DNA of 64,000 nucleotides from an uncultured Dokdonia sp. (GTDB lineage Bacteria > Bacteroidota > Bacteroidia > Flavobacteriales > Flavobacteriaceae). The translations under genes and the position numbers were made by a program. The stretch covers positions 1-64,000 of the forward strand of contig NZ_CANLNH010000009.1 of the NCBI RefSeq assembly GCF_947492535.1, given 5' to 3'. The notes beneath the pieces were generated by a model. It made no database searches and was not told the DNA's origin. It saw nothing but the letters and a program-made list of their open reading frames with translations. The stretch's first letter is position 1. Each line of letters starts with the position of its first letter. Positions 28,670 through 37,549 of the stretch are shown here, piece by piece.

Positions 28670-29531
28670 GGTCATGATCTTGTGTATCTTCTTGATGAGT
28701 CTCTCCTTCTGGAGTACCCTTCCAGTCAAAAACTAATAATTCACTTTTTCTGTAATTACTCACGAATAGTTGTCCTTGATGTTGAATCACTTCTATAGGT
28801 TTTTCTACCCCTTTTGAAAGTTCTTGCTGTAAGACGCCGTCGTGATTAAATACCAAGACACGATCATTTTCAAAATCGGTTACAAATACTTCCGTGGAGG
28901 TTACAAAAATCCCTGTAGCTGCATTCATTTTTTGATCGACGCCTATTACTTTCAAGAAGGTTCCTTGCTTGTCAAACACCTGAATACGGTTATTATAAGC
29001 ATCGGCTACCCAAATATGGTTTTCTGTTATTTGCACATCAGTTGGATAATAAAAATCGCCTGTCGCCTTTCCTTCTTTTCCGAAAGAGATAAACTTTTTT
29101 CCATCGTTACTATACAGAATACGATTATTATAAAAATCGGCAATGGCTTTTTCCTGCTTATAGGAAGAAACACCAGCAGGTGCATCTAATGAGTCTAAAA
29201 GAAAAAGTGTTTTCTTTTCTCCATTAGTAAATACACTCACTTCATCATTTCCATATTGTGGTACATAGAGTATTTCTTCTGCTCCATCTATATGCATAGG
29301 GCGTTCTAAAGAATCGATGGTTTTTATCGTTTTCCCTTCATTATCTATTAGTACCAACCGATTATGATCTCCATCACTTAACCAAAATCCTTCTGAAGTA
29401 ATTGCCATTCCGATGGCATTTATCCCAGTGATAGGGATTGTTTTTGAGAGTTGCCAACTTTTTGCAACTTCTTCTTTTTCTGCACAGCTTATAAACATAA
29501 GGAGTGCTAATAGACTATATATATATTTCAT
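28659..29531 (-). CDS. NHL-repeat lipoprotein with His/Asp-rich tail
   Basis: A 290-aa lipoprotein: signal peptide with lipobox LLMFISC (Cys16), then NHL-type beta-propeller repeats such as DGDHNRLVLID, ADFYNNRILY, VADAYNNRIQVFD and VTDFENDRVLVFN. The C-terminus ends with a HEED-like run and DHDHDH, a likely metal-binding tail. The gene lies between two HMA-domain genes and overlaps the next one, so a role in extracytoplasmic metal binding is plausible. Propellers of this type bind ligands or partner proteins, and no enzyme residues are apparent. Confidence 0.8.
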   Translation of the reverse strand: MKYIYSLLALLMFISCAEKEEVAKSWQLSKTIPITGINAIGMAITSEGFWLSDGDHNRLVLIDNEGKTIKTIDSLERPMHIDGAEEILYVPQYGNDEVSVFTNGEKKTLFLLDSLDAPAGVSSYKQEKAIADFYNNRILYSNDGKKFISFGKEGKATGDFYYPTDVQITENHIWVADAYNNRIQVFDKQGTFLKVIGVDQKMNAATGIFVTSTEVFVTDFENDRVLVFNHDGVLQQELSKGVEKPIEVIQHQGQLFVSNYRKSELLVFDWKGTPEGETHQEDTQDHDHDH

Positions 29532-29773
29532 TGTTCTTTTTATTTATTAAAACCCATAATCACTAGCTTGATTTGTAATAATGAATTCTTATTTCTCTTT
29601 CTTTTTTTCATTGACAAAAAAAGAAACAAAAAAGTCTAGACTCACGAAACCTTGTCTAAATTTATCGTTCTATCCCTAAATTTCAGAAACTCGCTACGCT
29701 CAAACAATCTGAAATTTTACGAGATTTTCACTTCAAATTTTACGACAACTTTTCGAAGGTCAAAAAACGATTG
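29532..29773. repeat. Intergenic repeat-rich spacer
   Basis: This 242-bp spacer has ttctttttttcattgaca facing gacaaaaaaagaaac as an inverted repeat. It also has tttcag...ctgaaa around actcgctacgctc, a second hairpin. No gene is visible. It interrupts an otherwise tightly packed minus-strand cluster, so the genes to the left may have their own promoter here. Confidence 0.5.
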
Positions 29774-30400
29774 TTAATACTCCACACGCTCATACGCACA
29801 ACACCCAGGTAATGATTTATAGGTGCCATTTTTAGCTTGATGGTTTTTTGTATCATGACCAGCTTTGGCTACTGCTTTTTCAATGGCGTCAAGATTTGTC
29901 GTTTTCTTGTCATAAGACACTTCTAAAAGCTTAGTGTCTTTATTCCAAACAGCAGTTGCGACTCCAAACACATCTGTAGAAGCTTTTACAATACGCGCTT
30001 GACACATCTCGCAATTTCCAGCAACAAAAGCACTTTCTGTGATGAGTTCTGCATCGGCTGCAATGGCTTCTTTAGCACCAACCATTTCTTCTACAGTACC
30101 ATCATGACGTGTTACACGACCAGACATAGGCGTATATCCTGCTTTTTTCACTTGTTCTTCTACCGCTTGAATCGTCAACGCTTTTTCTGATGGGTATGCA
30201 AAGCTAAAATCACCCGTTTCTATATCTATTTTTACTTTTTTAATCCCTTTAAATTCTTTGAATTTCTTCTCTAAGCCGTAGGCACAGAAAGGACATCCCA
30301 ATCCGTCTACTTGTACTTCAAATTGATCGTAGGTTTTTTGAGCTTGTACTGCGGGTATTGCCAATAAAACGGCAAAGACTATGATTATGATTTTTTTCAT
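29774..30400 (-). CDS. Periplasmic double heavy-metal-associated domain protein
   Basis: From the ATG at 30400 this is a 208-aa protein with a clear signal peptide (MKKIIIIVFAVLLAIPAVQAQ). The first HMA domain has Cys36-Pro-Phe-Cys39 (LGCPFCAYG). The second has FVAGNCEMCQARI near residue 130. The C-terminus has another Cys pair, PGCCAYE. It is therefore an exported metal-binding protein with three Cys sites. It starts 10 bp after the outer-membrane protein gene and is likely co-transcribed with it. The earlier in-frame ATG at 30442 overlaps that gene and precedes the signal peptide, so it is unlikely. Confidence 0.85.
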   Translation of the reverse strand: MKKIIIIVFAVLLAIPAVQAQKTYDQFEVQVDGLGCPFCAYGLEKKFKEFKGIKKVKIDIETGDFSFAYPSEKALTIQAVEEQVKKAGYTPMSGRVTRHDGTVEEMVGAKEAIAADAELITESAFVAGNCEMCQARIVKASTDVFGVATAVWNKDTKLLEVSYDKKTTNLDAIEKAVAKAGHDTKNHQAKNGTYKSLPGCCAYERVEY

Positions 30401-30410
30401 TTTTTGTGTT

Positions 30411-31175
30411 TTAAAACGTGTATCTCGTACCGAGAAATACACTATAATTTAACTCTCTTGTTGGGTCCATATTTTGAATAAGTGGTAATTGCACAGCGAG
30501 ATCAAAGGTGATGTTCTTCCCTGCATACTGTATCCCTTGTGCATAGAGTAACTGATACCAATCTCTTTCTGTAAATAACGAACTCGTATATTCAAAATAT
30601 AGGTTTATTTGTTTATTAGGGTATTGCGGTTTTAATAAAGGTAAGCCTACACCAAATTTCCCTCGAAATTCATCTACCGTTGCTTCTGGTGACCAGTTAT
30701 AACCTAGCTCTGTCGAAATACCGTACTTTAAGGTTTCATAACCAGAAACTATGCCATAATAGCCTTCATAAAAACCTGTACTAAGCCCAATCAAATCAAT
30801 CTTATCTCCTGTCGGGATACTTTGAAAAGTCTTAGCGATCACTCTAAAGGTTTTTCCAGTAGCATCTTTACGATAAAATTGATATTTTCCTAATACCTTA
30901 ATATCGGCAATGGTACTTTCTGATGCGCCATTTTCTATATCATAATGTAGATATGGCAGGTGTACTGCAACTAAGGAATTGGACGTTGGCAAATAGTGAA
31001 GCATAATAGGAACGTATACTGCTGTAAGTCGTTCGGTGCTTCTAATTTCTGTTAATGTTTTGGCAGTAAAGCTACCGCCGCCTAACATAATAGGCTTGTC
31101 TGCTGTAATAGGGGGTCCTTGTGCATACGCTTTCGCGAAAGCGAATAATGCAACAACCCATAAAATATGTTTCAT
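30411..31175 (-). CDS. Outer-membrane beta-barrel protein, transporter-like
   Basis: A 254-aa protein with a signal peptide (MKHILWVVALFAFAKAYAQ) and alternating amphipathic strands ending with aromatic residues, closing on GTRYTF. The terminal Phe and strand pattern are typical of outer-membrane barrels of the MetA-pathway/porin-like group. Part of the signal peptide, AFAKA, is encoded by a TTTCGCGAAA palindrome (31131-31140). It heads the metal-related cluster with the HMA protein following by 10 bp. The substrate is unknown; soft-metal uptake or efflux is suggested by the neighbours. Confidence 0.75.
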   Translation of the reverse strand: MKHILWVVALFAFAKAYAQGPPITADKPIMLGGGSFTAKTLTEIRSTERLTAVYVPIMLHYLPTSNSLVAVHLPYLHYDIENGASESTIADIKVLGKYQFYRKDATGKTFRVIAKTFQSIPTGDKIDLIGLSTGFYEGYYGIVSGYETLKYGISTELGYNWSPEATVDEFRGKFGVGLPLLKPQYPNKQINLYFEYTSSLFTERDWYQLLYAQGIQYAGKNITFDLAVQLPLIQNMDPTRELNYSVFLGTRYTF

Positions 31176-31289
31176 GTAATTACTAATATATGATTAAACG
31201 TAACTGCGTCGAGTAAAAGGCTGAACCTCAAGGCAAATTCTGGAACCGATAAAAGGAACGACCCAAGAGGCAAGGTAGTAAACCAACAA

Positions 31290-31372
31290 CCCGCTAATAA
31301 ATGCGGGATTAGTTCAACTATCTATTTTGTATGCATCTTACAGACTTTACTAAATAGTGTTTCACTAATAAA
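31290..31372. repeat. 83-bp dispersed repeat, copy 1
   Basis: It starts with the hairpin cccgctaataaatgcggg and continues with a conserved tail (attagttcaactatctat, then cagactttactaaatagtg, then taataaa). A nearly identical copy is at 33475-33559, and the first 30 bp recur at 1421-1451. It ends 10 bp from the HYC_CC_PP stop codon. Confidence 0.8.
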
Positions 31373-31382
31373 GCATCATATA

Positions 31383-31796
31383 TCAAATCAAAAACTGCTC
31401 GTGAAGAACCACAAAATCTGTGACAATATCGGGTGGCGGATAGCCATCAAAAGGAACTGTTTGGGTTTCTGAATACTCAAACAATTGAATATAAGATCCA
31501 TAAAAAGCAACAACAAATTCTTGTTGTTCTAGATCCATTTTTTGAAAAGAGGGTTTTAAATCGTCTTGACCAATGCTCACAATTTGCTCATCATGACAAC
31601 AACTCATTCCCTTCATTTCATTAGAAGTAGCCGTAGACATTGCCATCTGCATTCCGCAATCTTTTGCTTCTTGGAAAACAGCAATATCTATTAATGTATC
31701 TCCACAATAATGCATGTCTACAGTAAAGGACATTGTAGTAAAGATGACTACAAATGCCATGCTAACAGCCTTTATTTTGTGAATTATTGCTTTCAT
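31383..31796 (-). CDS. HYC_CC_PP family protein
   Basis: From the ATG at 31796 this is a 137-aa protein with an N-terminal membrane/signal segment (AVSMAFVVIFTTMSF). It carries the three signatures of the flavobacterial HYC_CC_PP family: HYC at residues 29-31, CC at 66-67 and PPP near 120. The family often sits near metal-related TonB receptors and HMA proteins, and conserved Cys/His suggest metal binding at the envelope. Here it precedes the outer-membrane and HMA genes on the same strand, separated by a repeat. No biochemical function is established to my knowledge. Confidence 0.88.
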   Translation of the reverse strand: MKAIIHKIKAVSMAFVVIFTTMSFTVDMHYCGDTLIDIAVFQEAKDCGMQMAMSTATSNEMKGMSCCHDEQIVSIGQDDLKPSFQKMDLEQQEFVVAFYGSYIQLFEYSETQTVPFDGYPPPDIVTDFVVLHEQFLI

Positions 31797-31914
31797 TGTT
31801 ATCCACAAAATTACAAAAAATACAACAATACATCATTGCGTTAACAAAGCCTTAGTATATGAAGTAGTAAGATTCTCGTAAATTAGTAGACAAAAAGCGA
31901 AAAGAAAATCAACA

Positions 31915-32571
31915 ATGAAATTATCAATAATCATTACAAGCCTTGCGCTTGCTATTTCATGTCAAAGCAAACCTTATAAACAGAATGAACCTACTGCTCA
32001 ACTAACTCCTATACAAACACAAACGCAAGATGGTTTAGCTAAAGCCTATTTTGCTAGCGGATGTTTTTGGTGTGTAGAAGCTATTTATGAAAGTGTAGAA
32101 GGCGTAAAAGAATCTATTTCGGGATATAGCGGAGGCCATACAGAAAATCCAACCTACGAATCAAGTAATACAGGTCGTACAGGTCATGCAGAAGCTGTAG
32201 AAATTTACTATGATCCAGCTGTTGTGTCATTTGCAACCTTAGTCGATGTGTATTTTGGATCTCAAAATGTCACCCAAGTATATGGTCAAGGACCCGATAG
32301 AGGATCTCAATATCGCTCTATCATTTTTTATCAAAATGAAAAAGAAAAGGAAATCATCCTTCAAAAAGTAAAAGAGCAAGAAAAGATTTATGGAGAAGGA
32401 AAGGTTGCTGCGTCTATCTTACCCTTTCAAAAATTTTGGAGAGGAGAAGAATACCATCAAAATTATGAGCGTCTACATCCTAGAAGCTCTTACATTCAAA
32501 ATGTGTCTATTCCGAGATTACGACGTTTTCAAAAGAAATTTCCGCATTTATTAAAGGAAACTGCACATTAA
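31915..32571 (+). CDS. msrA: Peptide-methionine (S)-S-oxide reductase, lipoprotein form
   Basis: A 218-aa MsrA. The active-site motif GCFWC is at residues 49-53, followed by GYSGGHTENPTYE and the ESVEGV region typical of the family. It reduces methionine-S-sulfoxide in oxidised proteins with a thiol reductant. The N-terminus is a lipoprotein signal (ALAISC, Cys16), so this copy acts in the envelope rather than the cytoplasm. Its stop codon overlaps the stop of the convergent methyltransferase gene by 4 bp. Confidence 0.95.
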   Translation: MKLSIIITSLALAISCQSKPYKQNEPTAQLTPIQTQTQDGLAKAYFASGCFWCVEAIYESVEGVKESISGYSGGHTENPTYESSNTGRTGHAEAVEIYYDPAVVSFATLVDVYFGSQNVTQVYGQGPDRGSQYRSIIFYQNEKEKEIILQKVKEQEKIYGEGKVAASILPFQKFWRGEEYHQNYERLHPRSSYIQNVSIPRLRRFQKKFPHLLKETAH

Positions 32572-33371
32572 GGTTTTCGCACCTTCAATTCAAACAACAA
32601 CGGATACAAACGGTCTTTAGTCACATAAAGATCGTTTTCGTTTTTTATAAGATCGGGTAACACATCATATGGACTCTCGTCATGTTCTCTTAAAAACTCT
32701 ACGATCAACCCTTGTTCGGTAAGTGCAGAAATCACATCACCCAATCCATGATTCCATCCATATTCTTTACTGACCATGGTTGCATTTTGATCGGCATAGG
32801 TTCCTTCGTACTCTTCATAGATTGCTTCTTTCTGGTTATATCCATATCGCAACTCTGCTTTTCCTGAAGTATAATCAAACATCCAAACTAGAGGGTGAAA
32901 TTCTACCATATAAAAGACACCTCCAGATTTCAAACGCTCGGCAATCATTTTTCCCCAAGGTTTTAAATCAGGCAACCAGCCTATCGTTCCATAACTGGTA
33001 AACACAATATCAAACTGATCTTTGACATAGGAAGAAGTCTCTAATACATTACATCGTATAAACGTAGCATCGAGTTCAAGTTGTTTATTTAGTTTTTGAG
33101 CCAGTGCAATACCTTCATCACTTAAATCAACTCCCGTACATTGCGCTCCCAGTCTAGAAAAACTTAAAGTATCTTGACCAAAATGACATTGTAAATGCAA
33201 GAAAGACTTTCCACTCACATCTCCTAAGGCTTGCAACTCATAATGATTTAAGGAACTTTCTCCAGCAAGAAATCCATCCATATTATAAAATTCACTAGAC
33301 GCATGAATTTCTACTTTTTGATTCCACGTATCGCGATTTACTGAAAAATAATCAGAATTTGCATCAGACAT
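32568..33371 (-). CDS. Class I SAM-dependent methyltransferase
   Basis: A 267-aa protein with a Rossmann methyltransferase core. Motif I is LHLQCHFGQDTLSFSRLGA, motif II VDLSDEGIALA, and motif IV FDIVFTSYGTIGWL. The C-terminal half (FHPLVWMFDY, YGWNHGLGDV) matches small-molecule methyltransferases common in Bacteroidota. The substrate is unknown. It converges on msrA with overlapping stop codons and has no operon partner. Confidence 0.85.
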   Translation of the reverse strand: MSDANSDYFSVNRDTWNQKVEIHASSEFYNMDGFLAGESSLNHYELQALGDVSGKSFLHLQCHFGQDTLSFSRLGAQCTGVDLSDEGIALAQKLNKQLELDATFIRCNVLETSSYVKDQFDIVFTSYGTIGWLPDLKPWGKMIAERLKSGGVFYMVEFHPLVWMFDYTSGKAELRYGYNQKEAIYEEYEGTYADQNATMVSKEYGWNHGLGDVISALTEQGLIVEFLREHDESPYDVLPDLIKNENDLYVTKDRLYPLLFELKVRKP

Positions 33372-33474
33372 AATTCGTATTTTTGAAATAATATAGACTT
33401 TAAGAAAAGCGTAAGACTATCTATTAAAGAATAATCTTGTACTCTTAAAGCTAGTTTAGAGTTATTAAACTTTA

Positions 33475-33559
33475 GATCCCGCCAAAAAGCGGGATTAGTT
33501 CAACTATCTATTTTGTATGCGTCTTACAGACTTTACAAAATAGTGTTTCATTAATAAAA
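33475..33559. repeat. 83-bp dispersed repeat, copy 2
   Basis: A near-identical copy of 31290-31372, again starting with a cccgc...gcggg hairpin and ending with taataaa. It ends 2 bp before the proposed TTG start of the flavin reductase gene, so it occupies that gene's promoter and leader region. Confidence 0.8.
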
Positions 33560-33561
33560 CT

Positions 33562-34212
33562 TTGAGAAAGATACTACATTTTGATAAAGAGACTATTGAA
33601 GGAATGGATAAGCGATTTAGAGCGAATTTCATCAATAGCGTTACAGGATACAAATCTGCCAACCTTCTTGGAACAGTTGACAAAGAAGAGGTTACCAATC
33701 TTGCGGTTTTTAGTTCTGTCACGCATTTAGGCAGTCATCCACCTTTAATCGGTTTTATCACAAGACCTACCCTAGTTCCAAGACATACCTACATAAACAT
33801 AAAAGACACAGGTATTTTTACCATTAATCATATCAATACAGCTATCATAAAAGAAGCACATCAAACCTCTGCAAGATACGATGCTGCTATTTCTGAATTT
33901 GATGCTACAGGACTTACTGCTGAGTTTCTAGGAAATCATAAAGCGCCTTTTGTAAAAGAGGCACATATCAAAATTGCATGTCGGTATATAAACGAATACT
34001 CGATTGAAGAAAATAGCACCGTACTGATGGTGGGAGCCATTGAAGACATTTACCTTCCGGAAGGAGTACATACCGAAGACGGATGGATAGATCTAAGCGA
34101 AGCAAACGGCGTTACGATTAATGGTTTAGATAGTTATTCACAACCTCAGCTATTAGATCGATTACAGTATGCAAAGCCAGACAAACCTACCACATCTATT
34201 CTAAAAAAGTAA
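33562..34212 (+). CDS. Flavin reductase family protein (FMN-binding split barrel)
   Basis: A 216-aa protein of the flavin-reductase-like FMN-binding split barrel group: FINSVTGYKSANLLGT, NLAVFSSVTHLGSHPPLIGF and TFINHINTA-type segments fit the flavin pocket. Such proteins reduce FMN with NAD(P)H or bind it for partner oxygenases. The start is TTG at 33562. The next ATG at 33604 would remove conserved N-terminal residues, so I keep TTG. The upstream 83-bp repeat abuts the start. Confidence 0.85.
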   Translation: MRKILHFDKETIEGMDKRFRANFINSVTGYKSANLLGTVDKEEVTNLAVFSSVTHLGSHPPLIGFITRPTLVPRHTYINIKDTGIFTINHINTAIIKEAHQTSARYDAAISEFDATGLTAEFLGNHKAPFVKEAHIKIACRYINEYSIEENSTVLMVGAIEDIYLPEGVHTEDGWIDLSEANGVTINGLDSYSQPQLLDRLQYAKPDKPTTSILKK

Positions 34213-34237
34213 AAGGTATTTTCCTGTTTTTTAGCTT

Positions 34238-34245
34238 TATCTTTG
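34238..34245 (+). promoter_or_regulatory. Putative -7 promoter element of kdsA
   Basis: TATCTTTG matches the Bacteroidota -7 consensus TAnnTTTG and lies 79 bp before the kdsA ATG. The transcribed leader would include a tgagcctgtcgaagtac fragment, a short repeat also seen near 27880 and 48105. Confidence 0.5.
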
Positions 34246-34323
34246 TATAGATTTTATGAGACGTACGCTGGAGTTTATACTGAGCCTGTCGAAGTACAAA
34301 AGCGTATAACAATACAAAACACT

Positions 34324-35142
34324 ATGCAATTATCTAAGATTCCTAAACTTAAACACACAGATAAAGACACCTTTTTTTTATTAGCAGGTCCATGTGCCAT
34401 TGAAGGCGAAGAGATGGCGATGCGCATTGCAGAAAGGGTTCTTGAAATCACTACCAAATTAGAAATCCCTTATGTATTTAAGGGAAGTTTTAGAAAAGCA
34501 AATCGTAGTCGTGTCGATAGTTTTACAGGAATAGGAGATGAGAAGGCATTAGAAATACTAGCAAAAGTTTCAGAGCAATTTGATGTTCCTACCGTAACCG
34601 ACATTCATGAAGTTCCAGATGCGGCACTTGCAGCACAGTATGTAGATATCCTTCAAATACCTGCTTTTCTAGTAAGACAAACAGCTCTTGTCGTTGCTGC
34701 TGCTGAGACAGGAAAGGTTGTAAATCTGAAGAAAGGACAATTCATGTCTCCAGAAAGCATGCAACATGCTACTAAAAAAGTAACGGGAACTGGTAATGAA
34801 CAAGTGATGATTACCGATCGTGGGACGATGTTTGGATACCAAGATATGATTGTAGATTTTAGAGGAATTCCTACGATGAGACAATATGCACCAACGGTAC
34901 TTGATGTCACACATTCCTTACAACAACCTAATCAGTCTAGCGGTGTCACAGGTGGTCGTCCTGATATGATAGAAACGATAGCGCGCGCAGGAATTGTAAA
35001 TCATGTAGACGGGTTATTTATAGAAACACACTTTGATCCTGCAAATGCAAAGAGTGATGGTGCAAACATGCTAGATTTAGCGTATTTAGAAAAGCTACTA
35101 ACCAACCTAGTCGCAATACGCAAAACCATAAACACATTGTAG
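34324..35142 (+). CDS. kdsA: 3-deoxy-8-phosphooctulonate synthase
   Basis: A 272-aa KdsA from the ATG at 34324. Signatures include LLAGPCAIEGEE, KGSFRKANRSR (phosphoenolpyruvate and sugar-phosphate binding) and RGIPTMRQYAPTVLDVTHS. The enzyme condenses phosphoenolpyruvate with arabinose 5-phosphate to give Kdo 8-phosphate for lipopolysaccharide. An in-frame start 81 bp upstream would add a nonsense extension encoded by a dispersed repeat, so it is rejected. Two hairpin terminators follow the gene. Confidence 0.96.
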   Translation: MQLSKIPKLKHTDKDTFFLLAGPCAIEGEEMAMRIAERVLEITTKLEIPYVFKGSFRKANRSRVDSFTGIGDEKALEILAKVSEQFDVPTVTDIHEVPDAALAAQYVDILQIPAFLVRQTALVVAAAETGKVVNLKKGQFMSPESMQHATKKVTGTGNEQVMITDRGTMFGYQDMIVDFRGIPTMRQYAPTVLDVTHSLQQPNQSSGVTGGRPDMIETIARAGIVNHVDGLFIETHFDPANAKSDGANMLDLAYLEKLLTNLVAIRKTINTL

Positions 35143-35160
35143 ATACCCATAACATATACA

Positions 35161-35204
35161 ACAGAAAACGCGTATTTATAATGAATACGCGTTTTCTGTT
35201 TTTC
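35161..35204 (+). terminator. Rho-independent terminator after kdsA
   Basis: A 16-bp perfect stem (acagaaaacgcgtatt paired with aatacgcgttttctgt) with a 7-nt loop, followed by a T-run. It begins 18 bp after the kdsA stop. Confidence 0.9.
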
Positions 35205-35210
35205 AAATAA

Positions 35211-35238
35211 GGGAACCTTCCCCCAAAGGTTCCCTTTT
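35211..35238. terminator. Second hairpin terminator after kdsA
   Basis: gggaacctt pairs with aaggttccc around a short C-rich loop and is followed by tttt. It may back up the first terminator or act on transcripts from the other strand. Confidence 0.7.
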
Positions 35239-35387
35239 GCTTGCTAGATAAGATACATATATCTTCATAATTGATAGCAAGTTAAAGTTTCAGTGAAACT
35301 ACTACAAACATACGCCTAAGAGTCTTAATAAATTCTTAAAAGCCTAAAAATTAACACTACAATAATATGAATATGCTTTTACTTACA

Positions 35388-35533
35388 CGTTGTGCATTTT
35401 GACAAAATAATTGTCATAGTATCCTATCAATCTTCATTATTTTCCTCAAATGCTAAAGGAAGTACTAAAGATTTCTTTGATTCACCCTTCAGGAAGGGGA
35501 AAAAATCAAGAAATCTATTCAAAATGCACAACG
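35388..35533. mobile_element. 146-bp terminal-inverted-repeat element, copy 2 of 3
   Basis: The ends cgttgtgcatttt and aaaatgcacaacg are perfect inverted repeats. The interior carries gctaaaggaagtactaaag and caccctt...aagggg hairpin parts matching 26655-26799. It ends 5 bp from the DUF1801 gene stop. A 64-codon open frame crossing it is not a gene. Confidence 0.78.
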
Positions 35534-35538
35534 GGTTT

Positions 35539-35892
35539 TCACTTGTTTTTATGCAGTGCGACAGCTGCATGAAGAATATCTTGTAATACAGCTACATCTA
35601 TATCTTCTAGGGAATAATATCGTAATGATCGTAATGTTTTACGTTTTTCGCCTGCTACTAAGTGGTCTTTATGAATAGCTATATGAATGCCATTAATAAA
35701 ACCTACATCTACAAATGTTTTTCTAAAATTGAGAAAGCAACACATTTTTCCATCTACTTTATAAAACGGTAAATGCCATTTATATTGTTCTTCTATATTT
35801 GGTATGGTATGTTTAATAATAGCCTGCAATTCCATAAGGATGGTACGCCACGGCTCTGGTTTTGAAACGATATAATTTTCGGCGGGATTCAA
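35539..35892 (-). CDS. DUF1801 domain-containing protein
   Basis: A 117-aa protein covering one DUF1801 domain: PWRTILMELQAIIKHTIPNIEEQYKWHLPFY, then MCCFLNFRKTFVDVGFING and a C-terminal helix. The family has a YdhG-like fold, and its function is not established. The TIR element lies just after the stop codon. No operon partner. Confidence 0.85.
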   Translation of the reverse strand: MNPAENYIVSKPEPWRTILMELQAIIKHTIPNIEEQYKWHLPFYKVDGKMCCFLNFRKTFVDVGFINGIHIAIHKDHLVAGEKRKTLRSLRYYSLEDIDVAVLQDILHAAVALHKNK

Positions 35893-36185
35893 GAGTTTGG
35901 TATTTTATTTTTAACACAAATTAGGTATTAAAAATACTCCAAATAGATGAAAGTTGTTTTATTCGCTTTCGCGAAAGCGTAATCAACTATAATATATCCA
36001 TATTTGCTATAGAATAAGAAAATCTTGTCTAAAAAGTAACTTAAGATGTTATTCTAAACTTGTTTTAGAATCTTATCATTTTAGATATTCTATGAAATTT
36101 CAAGACAAATTTAAGAGAATTAAACCCTTGGCTATCGCCCTGCGATTAAAATCCCTATTTTTAAGCAACTTTAATAACCTCATCT

Positions 36186-37541
36186 ATGAATTCTCGTCGT
36201 GATTTTGTAAAAAAAACAGCCCTAGTCGGCGCAGGTATTGCTCTTGCTCCTAACATAGCTTATAGTGCTTCTGACCCTTTAAAAGAAACCTTAGGTGTTG
36301 CCCTCATTGGTGTAGGATTAAGAGGTACCAATCACCTTACGAATTTATTACAACGCAAAGATGTTACTATAGAAGCGATTTGTGATATTGATCCTGCTAG
36401 AATCACCATTGCTAAAGATCACATTGCCAAAGCGGGGTTTAAAGCACCTAAAGTATTTGGAAAAGATGATTATGATTATAGAAATCTACTAGAAGAAAAA
36501 AGTATCGATGCTGTTATTATTTCCACGCCTTGGTTATGGCATACGCGCATGGCAGTAGATGCAATGAAAGCAGGGAAATATACGGGCGTAGAAGTTTCGG
36601 CGGCAAATACCATGGAAGAATGTTGGGACCTTGTCAATACCCATGAAGAAACGGGAAGCCATTTAATGATTTTGGAAAATGTAAATTACCGTCGTGATAT
36701 TCTTGCTGTGTTGAATATGGTACGTCAAGAAGTATTTGGTGAACTAATTCATTTTAGATGCGGATATCAACATGACTTACGCTTTGTAAAACTGAATGAT
36801 GGAGTTACTCCCTATGGAAAAGGAGTCGAATTTGGAGACAAAGGAATTTCTGAATCCAAATGGCGTACACAACATTCCTTATTACGTAATGGAGATGTAT
36901 ATCCTACACATGGTGTAGGACCAATGGCAACTATGTGCAACGTTAATAGAGGGAACCGATTTGTATCTATGACTTCGCATGCAACCAAAGCGGTTGGTAT
37001 CAATAAATACATTGTTGAAAACGGAGGAAAAGATCACCCGAATGCAAAACTAAAATGGAAACAAGGAGATGTGATCACCTCTACAATAGACACGGCAAAT
37101 GGAGAAACTATTATTGTGACACATGATTGTAACTCCCCACGTCCCTACTCGCTCGGATTTAGAGTACAAGGAAGTCAAGGGTTATGGGAAGTAGATGGCA
37201 GTCGTATTTATATAGAAGGAAAAAGTGAGCCCCATCGTTGGGATGATGCCAAAGCATGGTTAGACAAATACGATCATCCGTTATGGAAAAAGTATGGAGA
37301 ATATGCAACAGGTTCTGGTCATGGAGGGATGGACTTTTTTGTACTCAATGCTTTTGTAGAATCTGCAAAGCAAAATATAGCACCACCTCTTGATGCGTAT
37401 GATGCGGCAGCGTGGAGTGCGATCACGCCACTTTCTGAGGCCTCTATTGCAAATAATGGGGAACCTCAAGATTTTCCCGATTTCACGAGAGGTTTATGGG
37501 TGAGTCGCAAACCTTATAACTGGATGAAAGATACCTACTAA
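36186..37541 (+). CDS. Gfo/Idh/MocA family oxidoreductase, GH109-like
   Basis: A 451-aa protein with a twin-arginine signal (NSRRDFVKKTALVGAG), a Rossmann NAD-binding site (VALIGVGLRGTNHL) and the family lysine region GVEVSAANTMEE. Segments ILENVNYRRDILAVLNMVRQ and GVGPMATMCN match the GH109 type, which cleaves alpha-N-acetylgalactosamine using bound NAD. It is exported folded, which suits a cofactor-bearing enzyme. It starts the four-gene sugar operon, 8 bp before the GHMP kinase gene. GH109 activity is likely but not certain within this large family. Confidence 0.82.
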   Translation: MNSRRDFVKKTALVGAGIALAPNIAYSASDPLKETLGVALIGVGLRGTNHLTNLLQRKDVTIEAICDIDPARITIAKDHIAKAGFKAPKVFGKDDYDYRNLLEEKSIDAVIISTPWLWHTRMAVDAMKAGKYTGVEVSAANTMEECWDLVNTHEETGSHLMILENVNYRRDILAVLNMVRQEVFGELIHFRCGYQHDLRFVKLNDGVTPYGKGVEFGDKGISESKWRTQHSLLRNGDVYPTHGVGPMATMCNVNRGNRFVSMTSHATKAVGINKYIVENGGKDHPNAKLKWKQGDVITSTIDTANGETIIVTHDCNSPRPYSLGFRVQGSQGLWEVDGSRIYIEGKSEPHRWDDAKAWLDKYDHPLWKKYGEYATGSGHGGMDFFVLNAFVESAKQNIAPPLDAYDAAAWSAITPLSEASIANNGEPQDFPDFTRGLWVSRKPYNWMKDTY

Positions 37542-37549
37542 TAGCTGCT

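Noticed and set aside
28670-28729. Longer start for the HMA-MauE/DoxX gene
   Set aside because: It would overlap the upstream gene by 71 bp and add a basic stretch before the HMA domain; the start at 28669 fits better.
34243-34323. N-terminal extension of kdsA
   Set aside because: The extra 27 residues are encoded by a dispersed repeat fragment, and KdsA proteins start at the later ATG.
35392-35586. 64-codon open frame
   Set aside because: It lies inside the 146-bp TIR element and runs into the DUF1801 gene on the other strand.
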